Counted from the first letter of the stretch, positions 9,117 to 18,958 are shown. The stretch is DNA of 64,000 nucleotides from Clostridium peptidivorans (GCF_900205925.1 NZ_OAOD01000001.1:124001-188000); one strand, 5' to 3'. The notes: a model not told the origin generated them from the letters alone. Program-made: numbers and translations.

Positions 9117-9144
9117 AATAAAACCTGCGATTTCGCAGGTTTTT
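9117..9144 (-). terminator. Terminator after frr
   Basis: Stem AAACCTGCG / CGCAGGTTT with a short loop, flanked by TTTTATTAAT on the minus strand. It separates frr from uppS. Confidence 0.8.
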
Positions 9145-9153
9145 AATAAAATA

Positions 9154-9711
9154 CTATACAGTCATAATTTCTTTTTCTTTTCCTTCTAATATCTTATCAA
9201 TTTCCTTTATAAAGTTATCAGTTTTCTTCTGGATATCATCTTCAGCTTTTTTAATTTCATCTTCAGATATATCTGATCCCTTTTTTAAGTTCTTAATCTT
9301 TTCATTGCAATCTCTTCTTATAGATCTTATAGCAATTTTAGTTTCCTCACCAGTTTTCTTAACTGTTTTTACAAGATTTTTTCTTGTTTCTTCAGTTAAT
9401 TCAGGTATCATTAATCTTATTATTGTTCCATCACTAGAAGGATTTAATCCTAAATCAGATTTTAAAATAGCCTTTTCAATAGCTTTTATAGCACTTTTAT
9501 CCCAAGGCTGTATCTGTAAAATTCTTGCTTCTGGTATGGAAATATTTCCAACTTGGCTTATTGGTGTCATAGTTCCATAGTATTCAACTTCAATTTTGTC
9601 AAGAATAGCTGGATTAGCTCTGCCTGCTTTCATTGAACCTAATTCATTTTTTAATACTGCAATTGTTTTTTGCATTTTTTCATCAGCTGCTTTAAGTATG
9701 TCTTTAATCAT
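9154..9711 (-). CDS. frr: Ribosome recycling factor
   Basis: A 185-aa RRF, which splits post-termination ribosomes together with EF-G. The length is standard and the family signature is intact (LKNELGSMKAGRANPAIL near residues 20-37; EARILQIQPWDKSAIKAIEKA near 70-90). It follows pyrH by 14 nt and has a strong GGGGAGG site. Confidence 0.98.
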   Translation of the reverse strand: MIKDILKAADEKMQKTIAVLKNELGSMKAGRANPAILDKIEVEYYGTMTPISQVGNISIPEARILQIQPWDKSAIKAIEKAILKSDLGLNPSSDGTIIRLMIPELTEETRKNLVKTVKKTGEETKIAIRSIRRDCNEKIKNLKKGSDISEDEIKKAEDDIQKKTDNFIKEIDKILEGKEKEIMTV

Positions 9712-9725
9712 AAAAATGCCTCCCC

Positions 9726-10442
<717 letters not shown>

Positions 10443-10502
10443 TTATACCTCCAAGTTGTTAAAAATTACATAGTAATTTTTAAAATACAGCATTTTGGTT
10501 TC

Positions 10503-10532
10503 AAAAAAAGAGAACACAGGGTGTTCTCTTTT
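10503..10532 (-). terminator. Terminator after tsf
   Basis: Stem AAGAGAACAC / GTGTTCTCTT, 3-nt loop, then a run of seven T residues on the minus strand. A textbook intrinsic terminator between tsf and pyrH. Confidence 0.9.
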
Positions 10533-10538
10533 AAATTA

Positions 10539-11453
10539 TTACTTAATCTGTTTCATAACTTCTTCTACAAAGTTTTCTTCTTTCTTCTCTATACCTTCTC
10601 CTCTTTCATATCTAACGAAAGTAGCAATTTTCATTTCAGCGCCTACTTCTTTAGATTTTTCTTGAAGGTATTTTGTAATAGTATAATCAGGATTTTTTAC
10701 CCAAACCTGTTCAACTAAACAAACTTCTTTTAAGTATTTTTGTACTCTTCCTTCAACCATTTTATCAACGATTTTTTCTGGTTTTCCTTCATTTAAAGCT
10801 TGAACTCTGTATATTTCTCTTTCTTTATCTAAAGTTTCGTGATCTACAAAGTCCTTGTTTAAGAATAAAGGATTTGCTGCTGCTATATGCATAGCTACAT
10901 CTTTTGCTACTTCTGAAAGTACTGGACTTTCATTTTCGCATTCAATTTTTACTAAAACTCCAATTCTTCCGCCGCCATGAATATAACTCTGGATTGCTCC
11001 CTTTTCAACTGCAAATCTATCAAATCTTCTTACAGACATATTTTCTCCAAGTTTTGCAATTAAATTAGTTACAGTATCTTTAACTGTAGTGTTTTCATCA
11101 GCTATGTACTTTTCTTCTAGTAATTCTTCAACTGTAGTTACATTTGAATTCGCAACTTGCTTAGCAATATTTTCTGTAAGAGCTTTGAATTCTTCGTTAG
11201 CAGCAACGAAGTCTGTTTCACAGTTAACTTCAACTATAGCACCGTTTTTCTTATCTTCAGAAATATAAGTATAAACTAATCCTTCTGCAGCAACTCTGCC
11301 TGCTTTTTTAGCAGCAGCGGATAGTCCTTTTTCTCTAAGAACTTCTATAGCCTTTTCTACATCTCCATTAGCTTCTGATAAAGCCTTTTTGCAGTCCATC
11401 ATTCCTGCTCCAGTTATTTCTCTTAACTCTTTTACCATCTGTGCAGTTATCAT
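10539..11453 (-). CDS. tsf: Translation elongation factor Ts
   Basis: A 304-aa EF-Ts, the nucleotide exchange factor for EF-Tu. The N-terminal UBA-like domain ([19 protein letters not shown], residues 8-26) and the [10 protein letters not shown] motif near residue 80 are intact. It follows rpsB, separated by a long intercistronic hairpin, as in the classic rpsB-tsf operon. Confidence 0.98.
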   Translation of the reverse strand: MITAQMVKELREITGAGMMDCKKALSEANGDVEKAIEVLREKGLSAAAKKAGRVAAEGLVYTYISEDKKNGAIVEVNCETDFVAANEEFKALTENIAKQVANSNVTTVEELLEEKYIADENTTVKDTVTNLIAKLGENMSVRRFDRFAVEKGAIQSYIHGGGRIGVLVKIECENESPVLSEVAKDVAMHIAAANPLFLNKDFVDHETLDKEREIYRVQALNEGKPEKIVDKMVEGRVQKYLKEVCLVEQVWVKNPDYTITKYLQEKSKEVGAEMKIATFVRYERGEGIEKKEENFVEEVMKQIK

Positions 11454-11492
11454 AAATACTTCCTCCCGTTTTGTAGTTATTTGTAGTCATTA

Positions 11493-11526
11493 AAAGGTAC
11501 ATGAAGCCTAAGCTTCATCTACCTTT
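11493..11526 (-). terminator. Intercistronic hairpin between rpsB and tsf
   Basis: On the minus strand AAAGGTA-g-ATGAAGC, TTAG loop, GCTTCAT-g-TACCTTT: 14 bp interrupted by one G-G mismatch, followed by TTAATG. The U tract is short, so it probably acts as a partial terminator or RNA stabiliser that sets the rpsB:tsf ratio. Confidence 0.65.
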
Positions 11527-11533
11527 ATATTTA

Positions 11534-12235
11534 CTAGCCTTCTAATTGTTCGCCTTGTCTTCCTTCCATGATAGCATCAGCCATTTTAGCAGTTATTAAT
11601 TTTACCGCTCTAATAGCATCATCATTTCCTGGAATTACATAATCAACTTCATCTGGATCACAATTAGTATCTACTATAGCTACTACTGGTATTCCTAAAG
11701 TTTTAGCTTCAGATATAGCATTTTTTTCTTTTCTTGGGTCAACTACAAATAAAGCTCCAATGTTTCTTACGTCCATTTTCTTTATTCCACCTAGATTTTT
11801 CTCTAGCTTTTCTTCTTCTAATCTTAGTTTTATAACTTCTTTCTTTGGTAAAACTTCAAATGTTCCATCTTGCTCCATTTGTTCTAATTCTTCTAATGTT
11901 TTGATTCTTCCCTTGATAGTTGAGAAGTTTGTTAACATTCCACCTAACCATCTATTGTTTACAAAATACATGTTAGATCTTATTGCTTCTTCTTGAATAG
12001 CTTCTTGAGCTTGTTTCTTAGTACCTACAAATAGAATATCTTTTCCTTCTGCTGCAACTTCTCTTATGAAGTTATAAGCTTCTTCTACTTTTTTTACAGT
12101 TTTCTGTAAGTCAATGATATAAATACCATTTCTTTCTGTAAATATGTAAGTAGCCATCTTAGGGTTCCATCTTCTTGTCTGATGTCCAAAGTGTACACCA
12201 GCTTCTAATAATTGTTTCATTGAAATAACTGCCAT
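11534..12235 (-). CDS. rpsB: 30S ribosomal protein S2
   Basis: A 233-aa S2. The signature [12 protein letters not shown] lies near residues 16-27 and [25 protein letters not shown] near 178-202. The start at 12235 ([11 protein letters not shown]) is preferred over an in-frame ATG 39 nt upstream because AGGAGGT lies 8 nt before it and S2 proteins begin this way. It is the first gene of the rpsB-tsf unit with its own promoter and a leader of about 120 nt. Confidence 0.98.
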   Translation of the reverse strand: MAVISMKQLLEAGVHFGHQTRRWNPKMATYIFTERNGIYIIDLQKTVKKVEEAYNFIREVAAEGKDILFVGTKKQAQEAIQEEAIRSNMYFVNNRWLGGMLTNFSTIKGRIKTLEELEQMEQDGTFEVLPKKEVIKLRLEEEKLEKNLGGIKKMDVRNIGALFVVDPRKEKNAISEAKTLGIPVVAIVDTNCDPDEVDYVIPGNDDAIRAVKLITAKMADAIMEGRQGEQLEG

Positions 12236-12262
12236 AAATTTATACCTCCTGGTTTTTTCCTC

Positions 12263-12320
12263 CATTACCTTCATATTATATAAACTACCTCTAAGGCACC
12301 ATTTATAAAATTAGGTAATG
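12263..12320 (-). promoter_or_regulatory. rpsB leader with long-range pairing
   Basis: In the untranslated leader of rpsB, CATTACCT (12313-12320) can pair with AGGTAATG (12263-12270) across 42 nt, placing the second arm about 20 nt before the AGGAGGT site. S2 operons are autoregulated in other bacteria; whether this helix takes part is an inference. Confidence 0.35.
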
Positions 12321-12344
12321 TGTGTATTTTTTCTCACCTTTGAT

Positions 12345-12373
12345 AGTATATCATATGAATTTCTGCTATTCAA
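12345..12373 (-). promoter_or_regulatory. Promoter of rpsB-tsf
   Basis: On the minus strand: -35 TTGAAT, 17-nt spacer, -10 TATACT, lying between the codY terminator and the rpsB leader. Predicted start of transcription near 12340. Confidence 0.75.
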
Positions 12374-12421
12374 CATTATTTTAAAAATAATTGCGATAGA
12401 TTGGTGATTTTTATAGTATAT

Positions 12422-12453
12422 AAAAAAACAGAGCATGGTTTGCTCTGTTTTTT
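12422..12453 (-). terminator. Terminator after codY
   Basis: An 11-bp stem AAAACAGAGCA / TGCTCTGTTTT with a 5-nt loop and T residues on the minus strand, just past the codY stop. Confidence 0.9.
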
Positions 12454-12459
12454 ATATAA

Positions 12460-13236
12460 CTATTTTATTTTCTTTAACTCTTCTAATAATTTATCATTCA
12501 ATATCTTTATGTGAGTTCCCTTCATACCTAATGATCTAGATTCTATTACTCCAGCACTTTCAAATTTTCTTAATGCATTTACTATAACTGATCTAGTAAT
12601 TCCAACTTTATCTGCTATTTTAGATGCAACTAAAAGTCCTTCGCTTCCGTCTAATTCATTAAATATATGCTCTACTGCTTCTAATTCAGAATAGGATAAC
12701 GTTCCTATAGCTAATTGAACAACAGCTTTTTTTCTAACTTCTTCTTCTATTTCATCATGCTTAGATCTTAATATTTCAAGTCCGATTATAGTTGCTGCAT
12801 ATTCAGCAAGTACTAAATCATCATCTGTAAAAGTATCATCAAATCTAGCAATTAAAAGTGTTCCTAATCTTTCTCTATTGCCATTAATAGGTACTATAGT
12901 GGTTAGCTTATTTTCTATTCCACATTCGATATTATCTCCAAATACACATTTCCCATTATTAGTTAAATTAGATAATGATTCATGAACGTTTAATAACTTA
13001 TTGTTATAAAATTCAGGGAAACGCATTTCTGTCATTACCTTTTCTTTCACTTCATCACATTCAAATCCAGTAGAAAAATCATATCCTAATATTTTACCTT
13101 TTTTGCTTAATATATATACGTTACAAGTTAAGACTTCACTTAAAAGCTTGCATATATCATCAAATACTACTGGTTCAGTTCCTGATTTCTGAAGAATTTT
13201 ATTTAATCTTCTTGTCTTATTTAAAAGAGATGACAT
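12460..13236 (-). CDS. codY: GTP- and branched-chain amino acid-sensing global regulator CodY
   Basis: A 258-aa CodY: an N-terminal GAF domain that binds Ile/Leu/Val (about 1-155), a linker helix and a C-terminal winged helix (about 200-250, with [21 protein letters not shown]). It represses nutrient-limitation genes when GTP and branched-chain amino acids are plentiful. The start at 13236 ([10 protein letters not shown]) is chosen from the AGGAGG site 8 nt upstream and family conservation. It has its own promoter and a CodY-box-like sequence in its leader. Confidence 0.98.
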   Translation of the reverse strand: MSSLLNKTRRLNKILQKSGTEPVVFDDICKLLSEVLTCNVYILSKKGKILGYDFSTGFECDEVKEKVMTEMRFPEFYNNKLLNVHESLSNLTNNGKCVFGDNIECGIENKLTTIVPINGNRERLGTLLIARFDDTFTDDDLVLAEYAATIIGLEILRSKHDEIEEEVRKKAVVQLAIGTLSYSELEAVEHIFNELDGSEGLLVASKIADKVGITRSVIVNALRKFESAGVIESRSLGMKGTHIKILNDKLLEELKKIK

Positions 13237-13361
13237 TTGATTATTCCTCCTCTGTTTCATATATGGTTTTATTGTTTTAGTCTTTTCCTAAGGCTACATA
13301 TATTATATATATATTATAAATCATTATTTAAAATTTATATAGCATTTTTAAGACTTTTTTA

Positions 13362-13376
13362 AATTTTTAGAATTGT
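13362..13376 (-). promoter_or_regulatory. CodY-box-like sequence in the codY leader
   Basis: The minus-strand sequence ACAATTCTAAAAATT matches the CodY consensus AATTTTCWGAAAATT at 11 of 15 positions and lies about 20-35 nt after the -10 box. This suggests autoregulation, but AT-rich DNA gives such matches by chance. Confidence 0.3.
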
Positions 13377-13395
13377 TTTGTACATTACATTATTC

Positions 13396-13424
13396 ATCAT
13401 AGCATACACTCTATCAAAATTCAA
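13396..13424 (-). promoter_or_regulatory. Promoter of codY
   Basis: On the minus strand: -35 TTGAAT, 17-nt spacer, -10 TATGAT. It sits in the topA-codY gap and gives a leader of about 150 nt. A Spo0A-box-like TGTCGAA (13461-13467) lies about 37 nt upstream of the -35. Confidence 0.75.
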
Positions 13425-13478
13425 CAGCATTTTTTATATTTTGTATACTTTTTTTAGTTTTTCGACATTTATTGCAAA

Positions 13479-15572
13479 CTATTCATTTTTCTTTTCTTCT
13501 TTGTATACCTTATTTTTGCATTCTTCATTTATACATTCTAAGTAATTACCCTTACTTTTATTATATTTTTTAACCATATGTCCTCCACAACTAGGACATT
13601 TTTCATTTGAAGGTTCAAACCAACTTACAAAGTCACACTCTGGGTAATTACTGCATCCATAAAACTTTCTACCTTTTTTAGTTTTTTTAACTACAATATT
13701 ACCAGAGCATTTAGGACACTTCGCATCTATTTGTTCCACAATTGGTTTAGTGTTCTTACATTCAGGGTAACCAGGGCAAGCTAAGAATTCTCCAAATCTT
13801 CCGTGCTTTATAACCATATTTTTGCCGCACTTATCACATTTTATGTCAGTAACTTTATCTTCTATAGTTATCTTTTCTACTTCTTTTTCGGCTTTTTCAA
13901 TTAAAACTTTAAGTGGTGTAAAGAAATCATTTACTACCATTTTCCAATTTTCTTTTCCATCTTCTATATTATCTAGCTTATCTTCCATTTCAGCAGTAAA
14001 TTCTGCATCTACAATAGGCTTGAAATACTCTACTAATATGTTATCAACTATGAACCCTAATTCCGTTGGCTTTAATGTTTTCTTTTCTCTTTCTATGTAC
14101 TTTCTGTCTAATATAGTAGATATAGTAGGAGCATATGTACTTGGACGTCCTATACCATTTTCCTCTAATGTTTTTACTAAAGTCGCTTCGGAAAATCTAG
14201 CTGGTGGTTGTGTAAAATGCTGCTTACTATCTATATTCTTACATACTAATTTATCATTGTTCTCAAGATTAGGGAGCTTTGTGCTTTCGCTTTCATCTTC
14301 TGTTGAATACTCATAAAGCTTCATAAATCCATCGAATTTAACAATGGATCCGCTAGCTTTAAAAAAATATGCTCCATTTACAATATCTATTGCTGTTACA
14401 TCAATTATGCAGGATGACATTTGACTAGCCAAAAATCTATTCCATATTAATGTATATAGCTTATATTGTTCTGGGCTTAAATTTTCTTTAGCTATATCTG
14501 GAGTAATTTCAACATTAGTAGGTCTTATAGCTTCGTGAGCATCTTGTATATTCTTTTTACCCTTAAATTCTCTAAATGACTCTGGAACATATTCATTTCC
14601 ATACTTATCTATTATGAATTGTTTAGCCCCTTCTTGAGCTTCTACAGAAATTCTTACAGAATCAGTTCTCATATAGGTAATCAAACCTATAGCACCATGA
14701 CCTTTAATATCTATTCCTTCGTATAACTGCTGCGCTACTGACATAGTTCTTTTTGTAGCAAAGTTCAACTTTTTATATGCATCTTGTTGAAGTGTACTAG
14801 TAGTAAACGGCGCAAGAGGATTTTTGTTCTTTTTGCTTTTCTTTACGCTTTTTACTATGAATTCTCCAGCTTTTAAATCGTTACTTATTTTATCTGCTTC
14901 TTCTTTATTGTTTATTTCTATTTTTTTATTATCTTTTGAATGCAATCTTATTGGAAATGTTTGCTTATCCTTTTCTTTATGAACTATACCTTCAATTGTC
15001 CAATATTCCTTTGGTATAAATTTTTCTATTTCAAGTTCTCTATCACATATTAACTTCAATGCTACAGACTGAACTCTACCTGCACTTAATCCCCATCTTA
15101 CTTTTCTCCAAAGAATAGGGCTAATTTCATAGCCAACTAACCTATCTAACACTCTACGCGCTTGTTGTGCATTTACTAAATTTAAATTCACCTCTCTTGG
15201 AGACTTAATAGCATTTTTCACTGCACCTTTAGTTATTTCATGAAAAACAACTCTACATTTTTTACTTTCATCTATTTTTAGTGCTTGCAATAGATGCCAT
15301 GAAATAGCTTCTCCTTCTCTATCAGGGTCTGTTGCCAAATATACTTCATCACTTTTTTTAGCTTCTTTCTTTAATTTTTCTAACAGTTCTCCTTTGCCTC
15401 TTATAGTAATATACTTAGGATTATAATTATTTTCTATATCAACGCCTAGCTGACTTTTAGGCAAATCCCTTATATGTCCCATAGATGCTTCTACTATATA
15501 ATTCTTTCCCAAATACTTTCTAATTGTTTTAGCCTTTGCTGGTGATTCTACTATAATAAGTTTTTGTCCCAT
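13479..15572 (-). CDS. topA: DNA topoisomerase I
   Basis: A 697-aa type IA topoisomerase that relaxes negative supercoils. The Toprim domain begins KLIIVESPAKAK, with ATDPDREGEAISWHL at residues 80-94. The catalytic tyrosine is Y300 in ITYMRTDS. Three C-terminal four-cysteine zinc motifs lie at about 575-690. No separate terminator is visible after its stop. The start codon is preceded by AGAGGG, partly held in a hairpin. Confidence 0.98.
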   Translation of the reverse strand: MGQKLIIVESPAKAKTIRKYLGKNYIVEASMGHIRDLPKSQLGVDIENNYNPKYITIRGKGELLEKLKKEAKKSDEVYLATDPDREGEAISWHLLQALKIDESKKCRVVFHEITKGAVKNAIKSPREVNLNLVNAQQARRVLDRLVGYEISPILWRKVRWGLSAGRVQSVALKLICDRELEIEKFIPKEYWTIEGIVHKEKDKQTFPIRLHSKDNKKIEINNKEEADKISNDLKAGEFIVKSVKKSKKNKNPLAPFTTSTLQQDAYKKLNFATKRTMSVAQQLYEGIDIKGHGAIGLITYMRTDSVRISVEAQEGAKQFIIDKYGNEYVPESFREFKGKKNIQDAHEAIRPTNVEITPDIAKENLSPEQYKLYTLIWNRFLASQMSSCIIDVTAIDIVNGAYFFKASGSIVKFDGFMKLYEYSTEDESESTKLPNLENNDKLVCKNIDSKQHFTQPPARFSEATLVKTLEENGIGRPSTYAPTISTILDRKYIEREKKTLKPTELGFIVDNILVEYFKPIVDAEFTAEMEDKLDNIEDGKENWKMVVNDFFTPLKVLIEKAEKEVEKITIEDKVTDIKCDKCGKNMVIKHGRFGEFLACPGYPECKNTKPIVEQIDAKCPKCSGNIVVKKTKKGRKFYGCSNYPECDFVSWFEPSNEKCPSCGGHMVKKYNKSKGNYLECINEECKNKVYKEEKKNE

Positions 15573-15578
15573 GCTTCC

Positions 15579-15600
15579 CTCTGATAACTTTTTACCAGAG
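15579..15600 (-). promoter_or_regulatory. Hairpin that may mask the topA ribosome binding site
   Basis: On the minus strand CTCTGGTAA, AAAG loop, TTATCAGAG forms a 9-bp stem (one G-U) whose 3' arm includes GAG of the topA Shine-Dalgarno AGAGGG. The start codon lies 6 nt beyond. It could lower or regulate translation of topA. Confidence 0.5.
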
Positions 15601-15652
15601 TTGACACCCCCCTTAAATTCTAATTGCTTTTTTAATTTAAAATTTTCTTATA

Positions 15653-16762
15653 TTAAATACTATTTGCAATTTTAACATAATAATTGCCAGAAAGGCAAGT
15701 TATTCTATTTTTTAATTGCAATTCAAATAATACCTCATATAACTGCTTTATGTCAACATTACTATATTTTAATATATCATCAATATACATAGGTGTTTCA
15801 TTGATAATTGAATATATTTTACTTTCAATCTTATCTAGTTTTATTATATTTTCCTTATCTAATCTTATTTTATCTTTTTTGTTAGAATTATATTCAATAT
15901 TCAACAAATTACATATGTCTTCCACTGAAGTAAGCGGAAATGCTCCCTCCTTTATTAATTTATTTGTTCCTTTACTAGTTTCAGATAATATTGAGCCTGG
16001 AACAGAGAACACATCTCTTCCTTGGTCTAATGCATAGGTAGCAGTAATCAATGATCCACTCCGCTCTGAGGCTTCCACCACTACTACCGCTTCGCTTAAT
16101 CCGCTTATTATCCTATTTCTTAAAGGAAAGTTATATGAAAGAGGCTCAGTTCCCGGTAAAAATTCCGATACTACACATCCTCTTTTTATTATTTCTTTAT
16201 ATAATTCCCTATTTTGCTTAGGATATATTACATCTACTCCACACCCTAGTACTGCACAAGTAAATCCATTATTTTTTAATGCTCCGAAGTGAGCAAAAGA
16301 ATCTATGCCCTTTGCCATTCCACTAATTATACTTACTTCTTTTTCACATAGTTCTCTAGATATTATTTCAGATATATTTTCACCGTAATAAGAACACCTA
16401 CGTGAACCTACTATAGCTACACTTCTATAATGATTTAATGATACTATATTACCTTTATAAAATAAGGCTATAGGAGCATTGCTGCATTCTTTTAATTTAA
16501 TTGGATAATTTTCCTCATTAAATAGAACCATATTTATTTCTTTATCCTCTAGTACATTTAAGTATTTATTAAGTTCATCTTTATCCCACTGATTTTTCAT
16601 GAGCAATTTTATTTTTCTTTCTGCTTCAATATCCTTACTTATATATAAATTATTATTACAATACTCGTAAATTGCTTTTGATGCTTTAAATTTATTTAAT
16701 AAATTTATCTTTAGTTTATTGTTTAATTTGATCTTGACAAACCAAATATCATATAAATTCAT
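15653..16762 (-). CDS. dprA: DNA-processing protein DprA
   Basis: A 369-aa DprA/Smf, which loads RecA onto incoming single-stranded DNA in transformation. Near residues 110-175 it has the Rossmann-like core with VGSRRCSYYG and SGMAKGIDSFAH; a C-terminal DprA winged helix follows. The start at 16762 is preferred to an in-frame GTG at 16771, which overlaps the AGAGGTG site. It is adjacent to comM, a second competence-linked gene, as in many clostridia that are not known to be naturally competent. Confidence 0.95.
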   Translation of the reverse strand: MNLYDIWFVKIKLNNKLKINLLNKFKASKAIYEYCNNNLYISKDIEAERKIKLLMKNQWDKDELNKYLNVLEDKEINMVLFNEENYPIKLKECSNAPIALFYKGNIVSLNHYRSVAIVGSRRCSYYGENISEIISRELCEKEVSIISGMAKGIDSFAHFGALKNNGFTCAVLGCGVDVIYPKQNRELYKEIIKRGCVVSEFLPGTEPLSYNFPLRNRIISGLSEAVVVVEASERSGSLITATYALDQGRDVFSVPGSILSETSKGTNKLIKEGAFPLTSVEDICNLLNIEYNSNKKDKIRLDKENIIKLDKIESKIYSIINETPMYIDDILKYSNVDIKQLYEVLFELQLKNRITCLSGNYYVKIANSI

Positions 16763-16776
16763 ATTATACACCTCTT

Positions 16777-18288
16777 TTATACTACATCACTTAAAAACCT
16801 TCTATATTGAATTGCCTCTATTAAATCCTTTTCCTCTATTAACTCTTTTCCCTCTAAATCTGCTAAGGTACGAGCAAGTTTAATCACCTTATGATATACT
16901 CTAGTGCTAAAATTAAATTTATTATATATTTTTTCTATAAAAACTTTTTCTTTTTTCCCAAGTACACAATATTTCTTTATTTGAGAAGATGACATTTCTC
17001 CATTTGTTCTTATTTGTAAGCCTTGAAATCTTTCCTTTTGTATTTCTCTCGCTCGTTCTATTCTTTGTTTAATAAGTTTAGAACTTTCTTCTTTTTTCCC
17101 ATTTCCTATGTCTTTAAATTTTAATTTATTTACAAATGCAAATATATCAATTCTATCCATTAAAGGTCCTGACAACTTTGTAATATATCTCTTTCTTTCA
17201 TAATCACTACATATACAATTCCCTGATCCATAATTCCCACAGGGGCACGGGTTTAAAGAACTCACTAGCATAAAATTACACGGATACTCAACTGTCCCTG
17301 TGGATTTTGAAATTTTTACTTTTCTATTTTCTAATGGTTGCCTTAATGCCTCTAATGAACTTCTGTTAAATTCTAACATCTCATCTAAATAAAGTACTCC
17401 GTTATGAGCTAAACTTATTTCTCCAGGTAAAAGCTTTGCTCCACCACCTATAAGTGCTATTTTTGACGCTGTATGATGAGGGCTTCTAAAAGGCCTGTTT
17501 GATATTAGGTTATATTCATTATTAAGCTCTCCAGCCACACTATATATCTTAGTGCACTCAAGGGATTCCTCATAACTTAAATCCGGTAAAATAGTAGGAA
17601 TTCTCTCTGCAAGCATAGTTTTTCCTGTACCTGGAGGTCCGTAGAGAATTATATTATGATTTCCAGCAGCTGCTACTTCAATTGCTCTTTTAACACTTTC
17701 TTGTCCTATAACCTCCTCAAAGTCAATATTATATTTTACAGTTCTTGATATAGCATCTTCTCCATAAAAAGGCATTAAATCTTTGTACTGCAAGTAAGAA
17801 ACTACTTCCTTTAAAGTTTCCAGAGGGTAAATCTCTGCATTTTTTACCAAAGATGCTTCTATACTATTAGAAACCGGAATTATAAATTTATTAAACTTAT
17901 TTTTAATTCCTCCTATTATTATTGGAAGAGTTCCTCTTATACCTCTCAACTCTCCTCTTAAGGATAATTCTCCTAAAAATATATAATCATCTATATCCAT
18001 AGTAATTTGTTCTGATTCTTTTAAAATTCCTATAGCTATAGCAAGATCAAATAAAGATCCTTCTTTTTTTACATCTGCTGGTGCTAAATTTACCGTTATT
18101 CTTCCTACAGGAAACTCAAATCCTGAGTTTATTAAAGAAGTTCTTACTCTTTCCTTTGATTCTTTTATTGCTATGTCGCCTAATCCTACAATATTAAAAC
18201 TTGGAAGGCCTCTCCCAATATCCACCTCCACATCTACCATAATTCCTTCAACACCTGTGAAAGCAGCAGAATTAACTTTAATAGCCAT
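16777..18288 (-). CDS. comM: ComM/YifB-family Mg-chelatase-like AAA ATPase
   Basis: A 503-aa protein with an N-terminal ChlI-like domain and a AAA+ ATPase. Walker A is GPPGTGKT near residue 219, Walker B is LYLDEM near 296, and a CPCGNYGSGNC cluster lies near 348. In Vibrio and Haemophilus ComM is a helicase that promotes branch migration in recombination of transforming DNA. The start at 18288 is preferred over an in-frame TTG 6 nt upstream because the spacing to GAGG is better. Its upstream region carries a terminator-like hairpin. Confidence 0.92.
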   Translation of the reverse strand: MAIKVNSAAFTGVEGIMVDVEVDIGRGLPSFNIVGLGDIAIKESKERVRTSLINSGFEFPVGRITVNLAPADVKKEGSLFDLAIAIGILKESEQITMDIDDYIFLGELSLRGELRGIRGTLPIIIGGIKNKFNKFIIPVSNSIEASLVKNAEIYPLETLKEVVSYLQYKDLMPFYGEDAISRTVKYNIDFEEVIGQESVKRAIEVAAAGNHNIILYGPPGTGKTMLAERIPTILPDLSYEESLECTKIYSVAGELNNEYNLISNRPFRSPHHTASKIALIGGGAKLLPGEISLAHNGVLYLDEMLEFNRSSLEALRQPLENRKVKISKSTGTVEYPCNFMLVSSLNPCPCGNYGSGNCICSDYERKRYITKLSGPLMDRIDIFAFVNKLKFKDIGNGKKEESSKLIKQRIERAREIQKERFQGLQIRTNGEMSSSQIKKYCVLGKKEKVFIEKIYNKFNFSTRVYHKVIKLARTLADLEGKELIEEKDLIEAIQYRRFLSDVV

Positions 18289-18294
18289 TTTCAA

Positions 18295-18585
18295 TCACCT
18301 CTTCTGCAATTTTAACCAAAATGTGTATTTTTATAATTCATATAAAAATTTTAAACAAAAAAATAAGTACCAAGCATATAGTTTATCTATGTGCTTAGCA
18401 CTTGCTTTTGCATTGCATGAATATTAAGATTCTTTTCTCTAGCATTCTAAGATATAATTATATTATAATATAATTAACAAAATAGTTAAGTTATTTTACT
18501 CAGTTTATAATATATTTTTACTAGAATTAGGAAACAATATTATTTAGAAGATTTAAAAAATGTTTTAAATGAGAGGAGAGTTTTT
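18295..18585. other. Divergent comM / yraN intergenic region
   Basis: A 290-bp gap with no open reading frame of note. It holds the hairpin at 18355-18406 and an AT-rich centre (18445-18530) where promoters for both directions should lie. A minus-strand candidate is TTAACT, 16 nt, TATAAT. AT richness makes several registers possible, so no single promoter is assigned. Confidence 0.5.
18355..18406 (-). terminator. Terminator-like hairpin in the comM leader
   Basis: On the minus strand AAGTGCTAAGCACATAG (18390-18406) pairs with CTATATGCTTGGTACTT (18368-18384) over 17 positions with two G-U pairs and one C-A mismatch, followed by ATTTTTTTG. On the plus strand pairing is poorer and there is no U tract. 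No minus-strand gene ends here, so it is either an attenuator of comM-dprA or the end of a short RNA from the comM-yraN gap. Confidence 0.6.
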
Positions 18586-18954
18586 ATGTATTCCTATAAA
18601 AAGGATATAGGAAATCTAGGAGAAAATATTGCAGAAAACTATCTTATTGATAGGGGTTATATTATTTTAGACAGAAATTACAGATGTAAGACAGGAGAAA
18701 TAGATATTATAGCAAAGGACGGAAATTATATAAGCTTTATTGAGGTAAAAACAAGGTATGGAACCCTTTACGGCACTCCCGGGGAATCCGTAAATTATTT
18801 AAAACAATATCGCATATATAAAACCGCACAAATGTATATTTTAAAAAAAAGACTTAACAAATTTAATTTTAGATTTGATGTAATTGAAGTAATCTTAAAT
18901 CATATTAATAATGATTTTTCTATAAAACTTATAAAAGATGCTTTTCAAATATAA
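18586..18954 (+). CDS. yraN: YraN family protein (UPF0102, predicted endonuclease fold)
   Basis: A 122-aa protein of the UPF0102 family with a restriction-endonuclease-like fold. The core is visible: GENIAENYL near residue 9, YRCKTGEIDIIAKDG near 28-42 and FIEVKTR near 48-54, which carries the predicted D-ExK active site. The family often lies beside rnhB, as here, but its cellular role is not settled. It is one of few plus-strand genes. Its stop is 4 bp from the rnhB stop, and no terminator separates them. Confidence 0.9.
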   Translation: MYSYKKDIGNLGENIAENYLIDRGYIILDRNYRCKTGEIDIIAKDGNYISFIEVKTRYGTLYGTPGESVNYLKQYRIYKTAQMYILKKRLNKFNFRFDVIEVILNHINNDFSIKLIKDAFQI

Positions 18955-18958
18955 TATA

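Noticed and set aside
8719-9189. A 156-codon open frame on the plus strand
   Set aside because: It is antisense to uppS and the end of frr, has no SD, and reads through the frr terminator. Composition is that of a shadow frame.
12236-12274. Longer rpsB start (13 extra residues)
   Set aside because: The upstream ATG has no SD and lies in the leader; AGGAGGT precedes the ATG at 12235.
13822-14316. A 164-codon open frame on the plus strand
   Set aside because: It lies wholly inside topA on the opposite strand, has no SD, and its product is Ser/Phe/Leu-rich as expected from the antisense of an AT-rich gene.
15551-15607. An 18-codon frame beginning GTG just before topA
   Set aside because: The G run abuts the GTG with no usable spacing, and the frame overlaps the topA start. 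It is not supported as a leader peptide.
15653-18288. Evidence for a natural competence island
   Set aside because: dprA and comM are present but both are widespread in non-transformable Firmicutes, and no com uptake genes are in the window.
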